From: an uncultured Gemmatimonadota bacterium
GTDB taxonomy: Bacteria; Gemmatimonadota; Gemmatimonadetes; Gemmatimonadales; Gemmatimonadaceae
Reading direction: 5' to 3'
NCBI GenBank assembly: GCA_903910555.1
Contig: CAIVZZ010000017.1
Coordinates: forward strand, 1 to 44,834
DNA length: 44,834 nt
The first letter of the stretch is position 1. Each line of letters opens with the position of its first letter. The position numbers were made by a program, and so were the translations under genes. Under the pieces are notes generated by a model. The model worked only from the letters and a program-made list of their open reading frames with translations, made no database searches and was not told the origin of the DNA. Of this stretch, positions 17,554 through 25,274 are shown one piece after another.

Positions 17554-17928
17554 ATGGCCGCTACAAAACTGGACGGTGCCGGCACGCAGAAGATGAAAAC
17601 GCTCGACGAAGCGCACATGTCGCTTCAGTCCATCCACGGCATGGTCGAACGTATGGCTATAGAAGTGAAGAACAACGCGTCGGTTGGCATCCTGCCGAAC
17701 CAGATCAAACGCAGCGCCGGCACGCTCCAGGGACAGCTCAAGGGTCAGTTCGGCATGATCGCCGACATGTTCGCGGCGATGATTCTCGCGGCGGGCCGCG
17801 GCGGAAGCGAGATCGTCCGCATTCGCACCCTGCGCGAGCAGGTTGCCCAGATTCGCACCGCGCTCGACATGGCCGCGAGCAAGGTCAAGAAAGACCACTC
17901 GGTTGACATCGTGATGGCAGACGACTGA
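17554..17928 (+). CDS. Small helical protein of unknown function upstream of the oxidase operon
   Basis: This encodes 124 residues. A perfect AGGAGG (17544-17549) lies four bases before the ATG at 17554. The sequence is predicted helical throughout, Met- and Ala-rich, with heptad-like spacing (EAHMSLQSIHGMVERMAIEV, then IRTLREQVAQIRTALDMAAS). The middle is less polar and Gly/Ala-rich (GMIADMFAAMILAAGRGG). There are no Cys residues, signal peptide or full membrane helix. I recognise no family. Good expression signals and clean coding character argue that it is real. It precedes the caa3 oxidase genes by 142 bp, with no obvious terminator between, so co-expression is possible. Confidence 0.75.
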   Translation: MAATKLDGAGTQKMKTLDEAHMSLQSIHGMVERMAIEVKNNASVGILPNQIKRSAGTLQGQLKGQFGMIADMFAAMILAAGRGGSEIVRIRTLREQVAQIRTALDMAASKVKKDHSVDIVMADD

Positions 17929-18070
17929 GAGTGTTTTTTCGTAGTTTTTGCGAGCGTTTTGCTGTTGCCCGCTCCCGCTCTGCCGAATAGCTTTTGCCGT
18001 TGACGTTTTTTGACTGTTTTGCCCCCCTCCCCTGCTCTCGCTTCTCACAGAAACGACAGGATTCCCAGTA

Positions 18071-19417
18071 ATGCCCCGTAAGCGTTCGCGCCGGCTCTCC
18101 TCCGCCCTGATTTTGATGGCAGGCGCGTTGGTGGTTGCCGCCTGTGGAGAGAAGTACCCGAACTCCACGTTCACGCATCTGACTGACTTCAACACGATCA
18201 TCGACGGCCTGTGGAACCGGCTGTTGCTGCTTGGAACGATCGTGTTCGTGTTCGTCGAGACGCTCCTGATCTTCACGATCATCAAGTTCCGGCGTCGCGA
18301 GGGTGCACCCGATCCCAAGCAGACGCACGGTAACACGACCCTCGAGATCACCTGGACGATCATTCCGGCGCTGATCCTGGTCCTGATCGCCGTCCCGACG
18401 GTCGACGCGATCTGGAAGACCGAGGCCAAGGCCTCGGACAGCTCGATCCAGGTGCAGGTGATCGGTCACCAGTGGTGGTGGGAGTTCCGCTATCCGCAGT
18501 ACGGCTTCACGACGGCCAACGAGCTGTACCTGCCCGCCGGCCGCACGGTGAATTTCCAGCTCAACTCGCGCGACGTCATCCACTCGTTCTGGACGCCGCA
18601 GCTCGGCGGAAAGCGCGACGTGATCGCGAACCGCACGAACTACATCTGGTACACACCGGATTCGAGCCTCGCCGGCAGCGTGTTCAACGGCTTCTGCACC
18701 GAGTACTGCGGATCGTCGCACGCGAACATGCGCTTCCACGTCTACGCCGTTTCACCGGCTGACTTCGACAGCTGGGCCGCGCACCAGAAAGAGAACGCGG
18801 CGATGTCGCCGATTGTGGCACCGGCGCCGGCAGCACCCGCGACGCCGGCCGCCGCAGTGAAGGTCGCGTCGGCAGCCACGAAGCCTGCGGCGCCGGCTGC
18901 AACGAAGCCTGCGGCACCGGTCGCTGCGATGCCGGCTTCCGAGGGTTACGTCTTCCCGCTCGCCAAGATGCCGCCGCACACGCTCCCGCAGACACCGTTC
19001 CCGGTGGGCGACCGCGAGGTGAAGTTCGACGAGTCGCTGCTCGCCGGTGGCGACGCGGCACGCGGACACGAGCTCGTGTCCAACATGGCCCACATGGGCG
19101 ATGTGCCCTGCCTCACCTGCCACATCATCAAGGGTGAGTACATGGTCGCCGGCAAGCAGATGTTCACCGACGACAACGCGAAGGCGCCGAACCTCACGCA
19201 CTTCGCAACGCGTCATACGTTCGCCGGCGGCATCTACCCGGCGACACCCGCGATGCTCGCGCGCTGGGTTAAGAACGCCGAGCACATGAAGCCGGGTTCG
19301 TTGATGACGACGCTCGGAAACGGCGAATACGCGCCGTCCATGAAATCGAAACGCACGACGGGACTCGACGACCGGCAGATTGCCGATATCGTCGCGTACC
19401 TGTTGTCACTCAAGTAG
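18071..19417 (+). CDS. ctaC: caa3-type cytochrome c oxidase subunit II with fused cytochrome c domain
   Basis: This encodes 448 residues. A lipobox (VVAAC, Cys25) predicts a lipid-anchored N terminus, followed by two membrane helices at about 45-72 and 92-114. The CuA cupredoxin domain carries all ligands: His171 (VIHSFW), Cys209, Glu211, Cys213, His217 and Met220 (FCTEYCGSSHANM). An Ala/Pro-rich linker (about 245-290) leads to a cytochrome c domain with the heme site CLTCH at 347-351 and a probable axial Met in MKPGSLM. It therefore takes electrons from cytochrome c or directly from a bc-type complex. It is the first gene of the operon with subunits I, III and IV. Confidence 0.97.
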   Translation: MPRKRSRRLSSALILMAGALVVAACGEKYPNSTFTHLTDFNTIIDGLWNRLLLLGTIVFVFVETLLIFTIIKFRRREGAPDPKQTHGNTTLEITWTIIPALILVLIAVPTVDAIWKTEAKASDSSIQVQVIGHQWWWEFRYPQYGFTTANELYLPAGRTVNFQLNSRDVIHSFWTPQLGGKRDVIANRTNYIWYTPDSSLAGSVFNGFCTEYCGSSHANMRFHVYAVSPADFDSWAAHQKENAAMSPIVAPAPAAPATPAAAVKVASAATKPAAPAATKPAAPVAAMPASEGYVFPLAKMPPHTLPQTPFPVGDREVKFDESLLAGGDAARGHELVSNMAHMGDVPCLTCHIIKGEYMVAGKQMFTDDNAKAPNLTHFATRHTFAGGIYPATPAMLARWVKNAEHMKPGSLMTTLGNGEYAPSMKSKRTTGLDDRQIADIVAYLLSLK

Positions 19418-19434
19418 TCCGGGGAGACGCATAA

Positions 19435-21330
19435 ATGGCCACCACCGCCGCCACCCCGTCGTACGAGCAAACGGGAATTTGGAGTTGGATTACAACGGTC
19501 GATCACAAGCGGATCGGCGCGCTGTATCTCTACACCGCACTGTTCTTCTTCATGTTCGGCGGACTCGAGGCCGGCGTGATCCGCTGGCAGCTCGCGCAGC
19601 CGAACCAGCACATCGTCTCGGCTGAGCTCTACAATCAGCTGTTCACGATGCACGGCACGACCATGATCTTTCTCGCGGTCATGCCGTTGTCTGCTGCCTT
19701 CTTCAACTTTTTGATTCCACTCCAGATCGGCGCGCGTGACGTCGCGTTCCCACGGCTCAACGCGTTCAGCTACTGGGTGTACGTGCTCGGCGGCACGTTC
19801 ATGACGCTGCCGATCTTCTTCAACACCGCACCGAACGGCGGCTGGTTTGGCTACGCGCCGCTGACGACGCTCCCGTTTTCGTCGGGGCTGAACATCGACT
19901 TCTGGGTGATGGGCCTCCAGATCCTCGGTATCAGCTCGCTCGCGGCGGCGTTCAACTTCATCACGACGATCATCAACATGCGCGCACCGGGCATGACGCT
20001 CATGCGCATGCCGGTGTTCACCTGGATGTCGTTCGTCGTGCAGTTCCTCCTCGTGCTCGCCTTCCCGGTGATCACGATCGCGCTCGTGTTCCTGCTGTTC
20101 GATCGTTTCTTCGGCACGAACTTCTACGAGATCGCGGCGGGCGCTGATCCGCTTCTCTGGCAGCACCTCTTCTGGGTGTTCGGACATCCCGAGGTGTACA
20201 TCCTGATTCTGCCGGCGTTCGGACTCGTCTCCGAGATTTTGCCGACATTCTCACGCAAGCCGTTGTTCGGCTACAACGTCGTCGTGTATTCCGGCATCAT
20301 GATCGGATTCCTCGGCTTCGGCGTGTGGGCGCACCATATGTTCGCGGTCGGCATGGGCGCGACGGCCGACACGATCTTCGCTCTGACGACGATGCTCATC
20401 GGCATCCCGACGGGCGTGAAGATTTTCAACTGGATCGCGACGATGTGGGGCGGCCAGATCCGCTTCACGGCCGCGATGAAGTTTGCGATCGGCCTGATCG
20501 CGCTGTTTACGATCGGCGGCATCTCGGGTGTGATGCACTCGTCACCGCCGGCGGACTTGCAGCAGACAGATACGTACTTCGTCGTCGCGCACTTTCACTA
20601 CGTGCTCTTCGGCGGCTCGATCATGGGCATCTTCGGCGGCATCTACTTCTACTATCCGAAGATCACGGGCCGCTACATGAGCGAGGTGCTCGGCACGTGG
20701 CACTTCTGGTGCACGTTCATCGCGATGAACCTCACGTTCTTCCCGATGCACTTCAGCGGAATGCTCGGCATGCCGCGCCGCATTTACACCTACGACGCGG
20801 GTCAGGGCTGGGACACGTTCAACCTGATCTCGTCGATCGGCACCGGATTGCTGATTCTCTCGACGCTGATCTTTGTCGTGAACTTCTTGAAGAGCCGGAA
20901 GAGCGGCGAAGTCGCACCGGGCGATGCATGGGGCGCGGGCACGCTCGAGTGGACGATTCCGTCGCCGCCGCCGGATTACAACTTCGCAGAAATCCCGTTT
21001 GTTACGTCGCGCTATCCGCTGTGGGATCTCAAGCATCCGGAGCGCACGAGTGGCATCGCCCATTCCGCGCCGGACGTCATGACGATCACGGACGCGCATG
21101 CGACGCCTGTGCACGAAGAGATGGGACACAAGACCGCAGCCGAGCTCGGCATTCCGATGCCGTTCAACACGGTGAAGCCGCTGATCGCCGCGGCGGCGCT
21201 GGTGGCGATGTTCGGCGGTCTGCTGTTCATGCACACCAATCAGTTCGCCGTCGCAATGACGATTACCATTGGCAGTGCTTCCCTGTTCGTCGGGACGCTC
21301 TACGCCTGGCTGACCAGCCCTCTCGAATAG
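19435..21330 (+). CDS. ctaD: Cytochrome c oxidase subunit I
   Basis: This encodes 631 residues with about 14 membrane helices, longer than the 12-helix minimum and like other caa3 enzymes. Heme a ligands are His73 (TMHGTTM) and His388, heme a3 is His386 (VVAHFHYV), and CuB is held by His251, His300 and His301. Tyr255 is the cross-linked tyrosine and Glu253 the D-channel glutamate (GHPEVY), which places it with A1-type oxidases. It catalyses oxygen reduction with proton pumping. GGAG precedes the ATG and it starts 17 bases after subunit II. The last two helices (after residue 570 or so) lie beyond the standard core. Confidence 0.98.
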   Translation: MATTAATPSYEQTGIWSWITTVDHKRIGALYLYTALFFFMFGGLEAGVIRWQLAQPNQHIVSAELYNQLFTMHGTTMIFLAVMPLSAAFFNFLIPLQIGARDVAFPRLNAFSYWVYVLGGTFMTLPIFFNTAPNGGWFGYAPLTTLPFSSGLNIDFWVMGLQILGISSLAAAFNFITTIINMRAPGMTLMRMPVFTWMSFVVQFLLVLAFPVITIALVFLLFDRFFGTNFYEIAAGADPLLWQHLFWVFGHPEVYILILPAFGLVSEILPTFSRKPLFGYNVVVYSGIMIGFLGFGVWAHHMFAVGMGATADTIFALTTMLIGIPTGVKIFNWIATMWGGQIRFTAAMKFAIGLIALFTIGGISGVMHSSPPADLQQTDTYFVVAHFHYVLFGGSIMGIFGGIYFYYPKITGRYMSEVLGTWHFWCTFIAMNLTFFPMHFSGMLGMPRRIYTYDAGQGWDTFNLISSIGTGLLILSTLIFVVNFLKSRKSGEVAPGDAWGAGTLEWTIPSPPPDYNFAEIPFVTSRYPLWDLKHPERTSGIAHSAPDVMTITDAHATPVHEEMGHKTAAELGIPMPFNTVKPLIAAAALVAMFGGLLFMHTNQFAVAMTITIGSASLFVGTLYAWLTSPLE

Positions 21331-21346
21331 AACGGAGACGACTTCC

Positions 21347-22006
21347 TTGGCATCCGCCGTCGCAGAAGTTCACGAGCACACGCACTACACGACCACCGGT
21401 CTCGACAACCGGAAGGTCGCGATCTGGGCATTTATTGGATCGGAGTGCATGCTTTTCATGTCGCTCATTTCGACCTACCTGATTTACAAGGGCAAGTCGA
21501 TTGTGGGCCCGTTCCCGCACGAAGCATGGACCGATCCGAGCGGCCATGTCTTCAAGCCGATTCTGAACATTCCAGTGACGTCGCAGTCGACGTTTGTGCT
21601 GCTGATGTCGTCGCTCGTGATGGTGCTCGCGCTGGCCGCGGTCGAGAATCGCGGCAAGCCGGGTTACCAGGGCACGCTGCTCGGCAACTCGAAGCTCTGG
21701 CTCGCTGCGACAGCCGCGCTCGGCGCGACCTTCCTCGGTTACCAGGCGTACGAGTTCACCTCGTTCGTGCACGAAGGGCTGACGATCCACACGAATCTGT
21801 TCGGTTCGTCGTTCTTCACGCTGACCGGTTTCCACGGCGCGCACGTCACGGCCGGCGTGCTCTGGCTGCTGACGCTGTTGTCGATCGATATCAAGCGCGG
21901 GCTGACGCCGAAGGATGCGCTGCTCGTTGATATCTGCGCGCTGTACTGGCATTTCGTCGACGTGGTTTGGATCGCGATCTTCACGCTCGTCTATCTTATC
22001 AAGTAG
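21347..22006 (+). CDS. ctaE: Cytochrome c oxidase subunit III
   Basis: This encodes about 219 residues. The start is TTG at 21347, 9 bases after GGAG; no ATG occurs until residue 36, which would cut the first helix. Five or so membrane helices are visible. The conserved subunit III features are present: SECMLFMSLISTYLIY in the first helix, FTLTGFHGAHVTAGV in the middle, and the C-terminal signature ALYWHFVDVVWIAIFTLVYL. It stabilises subunit I during turnover. It lies 16 bases after ctaD and 12 bases before the subunit IV gene. Confidence 0.95.
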   Translation: MASAVAEVHEHTHYTTTGLDNRKVAIWAFIGSECMLFMSLISTYLIYKGKSIVGPFPHEAWTDPSGHVFKPILNIPVTSQSTFVLLMSSLVMVLALAAVENRGKPGYQGTLLGNSKLWLAATAALGATFLGYQAYEFTSFVHEGLTIHTNLFGSSFFTLTGFHGAHVTAGVLWLLTLLSIDIKRGLTPKDALLVDICALYWHFVDVVWIAIFTLVYLIK

Positions 22007-22018
22007 GATTCATCGATC

Positions 22019-22339
22019 ATGAACGATCACGCGCCGCACGCCGATCACGCGCACGAGCATCCGACCTGGAAGCAGTACAAATGGGTCGCGCTCTGGTTGA
22101 CGCTGATCACGGTATTCGAAGTCTGGATTTACTATACGCCGTTCAAAGAGACGCCGTATTACATCCCGCTCCTGCTGGTGTTGTCAGCGACGAAGTTTGC
22201 GATCGTGGTGCTGTTTTATATGCATCTCAAGTACGATCACAAACTGTTCAAGGCGCTGTTTACGGGGCCGCTCATCATTGCGGTTTGCACGCTGCTCGCG
22301 CTGTTTGCGTTGTTCTCGCATCGGGCGATTCCGCAATAG
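22019..22339 (+). CDS. ctaF: Cytochrome c oxidase subunit IV (prokaryotic type)
   Basis: This encodes 106 residues. A His-rich N terminus (NDHAPHADHAHEH) is followed by three hydrophobic helices, the middle one reading SATKFAIVVLFYMHLKYD, the characteristic COX4_pro block. It is a small accessory subunit of caa3 and bo-type oxidases. It is the last gene of the ctaCDEF set. A strong hairpin with a T-run follows 88 bases after its stop. Confidence 0.92.
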   Translation: MNDHAPHADHAHEHPTWKQYKWVALWLTLITVFEVWIYYTPFKETPYYIPLLLVLSATKFAIVVLFYMHLKYDHKLFKALFTGPLIIAVCTLLALFALFSHRAIPQ

Positions 22340-22376
22340 AATCACCACTACCGCCGCCGCTGGTTGTCGGTTTTGA

Positions 22377-22519
22377 CAACAAAGGGGATGCGTTAACGGT
22401 CGTTGATTGACGGGTATTGAACTAACGGCGACGGGACAGTTCGTGTTAAACACGAACTGTCCCGTCGCTTTTTGTTCATTAATCCGCTGCCAACGACTGT
22501 TAACGCATCCCCTTTGTTG
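22377..22519. repeat. Long nested palindrome, copy A of a dispersed family
   Basis: Outer 29-base arms (22377-22405 and 22491-22519) match at 28 positions. They enclose a weaker middle section and a perfect 18-bp inner stem (22428-22445 with 22451-22468, loop TTAAA). Weaker pairing continues about 15 bases beyond each outer arm. The same arms (GCGTTAACGGTCGTT) and core (GCGACGGGACAG) recur at 41348-41515. It occupies the gap between the convergent ctaF and DUF-less membrane protein genes. Confidence 0.85.
22428..22473 (+). terminator. Intrinsic terminator of the ctaCDEF operon, inside palindrome A
   Basis: A perfect 18-bp stem with a 5-base loop is followed directly by TTTTTG. It lies 88 bases downstream of the ctaF stop. 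It is the centre of the larger palindromic element. Confidence 0.8.
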
Positions 22520-22554
22520 CGATTACCCACAACCGCAAAACGCTGTGCGCCGCT

Positions 22555-23052
22555 CTAGCTAGACCCATCCAGCGCATGCGTAAGATTCCCCGCAAACTCC
22601 GGATGCCGCTTGAGCAAATATCCACCCATCAGTGCCGAAGCCACGAGATTCGCCGCTCCAATCTGATACCAGGCAAGCGACCCGAGCACATTGCCGGACG
22701 ATAGCATCAAAGTGAGAAAGTAGAATCCCACTTCGAACACCGCAAAAAAGAGCGCCATCCCCGCCGTGAACTGCGGCGCTTTGCGCGACGCGGTAATCAA
22801 TACGCTGGCGACGCAGCCGAGCGCGACGAACGCCACGATGTGAAACAGGGTGTACGCCACGACAAAATAAGTCAGATCGTGATTTTCAATCCCGCGTCCG
22901 AGGCCGCGCAGCAACGCCCGCCCAAGAAAATCCGGCGTAGAGAACGGCTGTCCGGCAATCATATCCACCGCCAGAAACCAGACCGCAACGCCGGCGGCGC
23001 CGAGCAATCCGGCGGTGATACCATCCCTCAAAGTCTTCGCCTGAATAGCCAT
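22555..23052 (-). CDS. Four-helix membrane protein of unknown function
   Basis: This encodes 165 residues. The ATG at 23052 has a strong AGGAGG six bases upstream, so the longer frame to 23115 is rejected. Four hydrophobic helices are visible: around TAGLLGAAGVAVWFLAVDMI, YTLFHIVAFVALGCVASVLI, GMALFFAVFEVGFYFLTLML and IGAANLVASALMGGYLL. I cannot assign a family. No charged or metal-binding cluster stands out apart from a short DFLGRALLRGLGRGIENHD loop. It is convergent to the oxidase operon and divergent from ctaG across 150 bp, so it may be co-regulated with oxidase assembly, but that is only positional. Confidence 0.75.
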   Translation of the reverse strand: MAIQAKTLRDGITAGLLGAAGVAVWFLAVDMIAGQPFSTPDFLGRALLRGLGRGIENHDLTYFVVAYTLFHIVAFVALGCVASVLITASRKAPQFTAGMALFFAVFEVGFYFLTLMLSSGNVLGSLAWYQIGAANLVASALMGGYLLKRHPEFAGNLTHALDGSS

Positions 23053-23211
23053 CGAACTCCTCCTGCAGGGGGTCGCCAGGACTAACCCAGTAGTAAACCA
23101 GTACTGACCCAGCACCAGCTCGTACCATACCGCGACTCACCGGCGGACGTCATCGCACAAACGGGGGAGCCGGCGGTCCCCTCATGTTCAGAGACCGTTA
23201 GATTGCAGGAG

Positions 23212-24105
23212 ATGTTCCCACACTTCCCCGCCCTCCTACACCTCCTGCATCCCGCCGCCCGCATCGGCTGGCAGTATTTCTCCGTGCACTGGAGCACGGT
23301 CGCCGGAATCGCGGCATTGTGGGCTTTGTACGAATGGCGGGCGCGAGCGCATCGCGCTGAAGCGGCGACGCCGGAAGAAGCGGCAGGACCAACACGCGGT
23401 CAGCACACGCTTTTCATCAGCGGCCTGCTGGTGATGTTTCTCTCGCTGAACGGCCCGCTGCATGACCTCAGCGACTATTACCTGTTCAGCGCACACATGG
23501 TGCAGCACCTCGCGCTGACGCTGGTCATCCCGCCGCTGCTGATTCTGGGGACGCCGGGCTGGATGCTGCGCCCCGCGCTGAAAACAGCTTGGGTGAACCG
23601 CTGGGCCCATCGCCTGACCGGCGCGAAGACTGCATTCATGATCTTCAATATCGTCCTCGCCGGCTGGCATCTGCCGCCACTGTACAACCTGGCGATGGCC
23701 AATCACGACGTGCACATCTTTGAACATCTCATGTTCATGGTGAGCGCGACTCTGATGTGGTGGCCGCTCACGAGCCAGATGCCTGAACTCCCGCGACTCC
23801 CGTATCCGGGTCAGATGCTCTACTGCTTCATCATGACGATTCCGATGTCGGTTGTCGCGTTCTGCATCACACTGGCCGATCACATGCTCTATCCCGCGTA
23901 CGCGGCCGCGCCGCGCATTTGGGGGATCACACCGATGGTCGATCAATCTGCGGGCGGTCTGATCATGTGGGTTCCGGGGACGCTCTTTTTCCTTATCGTG
24001 CTCTCGGTCGTGTTCTTCAAGTGGGTGGGCGCGGATTCAGACGATTCGGCCGGCGCGCAGGTGAACTGGACGCCGGCGGCCTCACCGAACCTCAATCGCC
24101 GGTGA
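23212..24105 (+). CDS. ctaG: Cytochrome c oxidase assembly factor CtaG (caa3_CtaG family)
   Basis: This encodes about 297 residues. The start is uncertain: ATG 23212 has AGGAG immediately adjacent with no spacing, while TTG 23203 has no clear site. About seven membrane helices are present. The family pattern is clear: LSLNGPLHDLSDYYLFSAHM, MVQHLALTLVIPPLLILGTP, WHLPPLYNLAMANHDVH and EHLMFMVSATLMWWPL, with conserved His residues that likely take part in copper delivery to subunit I. Its position beside ctaCDEF agrees. It is followed after 4 bases by the DUF5009 gene, suggesting one transcript. Confidence 0.92.
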   Translation: MFPHFPALLHLLHPAARIGWQYFSVHWSTVAGIAALWALYEWRARAHRAEAATPEEAAGPTRGQHTLFISGLLVMFLSLNGPLHDLSDYYLFSAHMVQHLALTLVIPPLLILGTPGWMLRPALKTAWVNRWAHRLTGAKTAFMIFNIVLAGWHLPPLYNLAMANHDVHIFEHLMFMVSATLMWWPLTSQMPELPRLPYPGQMLYCFIMTIPMSVVAFCITLADHMLYPAYAAAPRIWGITPMVDQSAGGLIMWVPGTLFFLIVLSVVFFKWVGADSDDSAGAQVNWTPAASPNLNRR

Positions 24106-24109
24106 TTGA

Positions 24110-25270
24110 ATGAGCGAGCCGACGCCAGCGACAACCAAGCGCCCGCGACTTCTCGCTCTCGATGTTTTCCGCGGCCTGACGGTCGCGGGGATGCTCTTGG
24201 TGAACGATCCCGGCACGTGGAGCGCGATTTATCCGCCGCTCGAGCACGCCGAGTGGAACGGCTGGACGCCGACGGACGTGATCTTTCCGTTCTTTCTGTT
24301 TATCGCCGGCGTGACGACGCATCTCTCGCTCACCGCGCGACGCGCGGAGGGCGCCGGCGACTCGGCCCTCGCGAAGCAGATCATCCGGCGCGGGGCGTTC
24401 ATCGTGGGTTTCGGCCTTTTGATGGCCGTCTTTCCGTTTTTCCCAGTCGAGCGGTTCATACACATACGAATCCCCGGCGTGCTCCAGCGGATCGGCGTCT
24501 GCTACACGATCGCGGCGCTCATCTCGCTGCGCACGACGCTCAAGCAGCAGGTCGCGATTATCGCGTCGCTGCTACTCGGCTACTGGTTCGTGATCACGCT
24601 GGTTCCCGTGCCGGGCGCGATGGGTGGAATCGGGGCCACGCTGAACATGGCGCCGGCGCGCACGCTCGCCGCCTGGACCGACCGCTTCCTGCTCGGCGGC
24701 CATTTGTGGATCAACTCGGTGACGTGGGATCCCGAGGGACCACTCTCGACGATCCCCGCGATCGGCACCGCCATGCTCGGTATTCTCGCGGGACGCTGGA
24801 TCGGTGAAAAGCGCCCGCTCGATGAGCGTCTCAACGGCCTCTTTGCCGGTGGCGCGCTCGGAATGATGGTCGGACTCATGTGGAATTGGTCGTTCCCAAT
24901 CAACAAGAGTCTCTGGACCAGTTCCTACGTGATCTTCACCGCGGGAATGGCCTGCGTGTCGATCGCGACAATCAGCTGGATTATCGACGTAAAACGCGTG
25001 ACGTGGTGGACCCGTCCAGTCGTCATATATGGTATCAACCCGATCATCGCATTTGTTGGATCGGGGATGATGGCGCGAATGATCTACACGGTCTGGAAGG
25101 TCGACTTCCACGGAATTCCGACTCCGGTGCAGTCCGTGGTGTATGAAACAGTGTTCAGGCCGTGGCTCGCACCGCGCAACGCGTCACTCGCGTTCGCGCT
25201 CTGCTTTGTGCTCTTTTGGTATCTGATTTTGTGGGCGCTCGCCCGCAAGAACATTATTTTCAAGGTGTGA
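24110..25270 (+). CDS. DUF5009 / heparan-alpha-glucosaminide N-acetyltransferase-like membrane protein
   Basis: This encodes 386 residues with about ten membrane helices. It opens with [22 protein letters not shown] and continues with [22 protein letters not shown], the hallmarks of the HGSNAT/NagX family. Those proteins move acetyl groups across the membrane to amino sugars. [16 protein letters not shown] and a C-terminal helix ending ARKNIIFKV also fit. In this setting, directly followed by a peptidoglycan carboxypeptidase gene, an envelope-sugar acetylation role is plausible but inferred. It starts 4 bases after ctaG and ends 4 bases before dacB. Confidence 0.88.
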   Translation: MSEPTPATTKRPRLLALDVFRGLTVAGMLLVNDPGTWSAIYPPLEHAEWNGWTPTDVIFPFFLFIAGVTTHLSLTARRAEGAGDSALAKQIIRRGAFIVGFGLLMAVFPFFPVERFIHIRIPGVLQRIGVCYTIAALISLRTTLKQQVAIIASLLLGYWFVITLVPVPGAMGGIGATLNMAPARTLAAWTDRFLLGGHLWINSVTWDPEGPLSTIPAIGTAMLGILAGRWIGEKRPLDERLNGLFAGGALGMMVGLMWNWSFPINKSLWTSSYVIFTAGMACVSIATISWIIDVKRVTWWTRPVVIYGINPIIAFVGSGMMARMIYTVWKVDFHGIPTPVQSVVYETVFRPWLAPRNASLAFALCFVLFWYLILWALARKNIIFKV

Positions 25271-25274
25271 CTCA

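Noticed and set aside
20325-21482. 385-residue open frame overlapping ctaD in another frame
   Set aside because: It is Arg/His/Asp-rich shadow translation of a highly conserved oxidase gene in a GC-rich genome.
22377-22519. CRISPR or tRNA interpretation of the palindromic elements
   Set aside because: There are no regularly spaced direct repeats and no cloverleaf; single self-complementary units explain the pattern.
24572-25111. Minus-strand open frames across the DUF5009 gene and similar antisense frames elsewhere
   Set aside because: They lie opposite well-supported genes, lack ribosome sites and show no recognisable domain.
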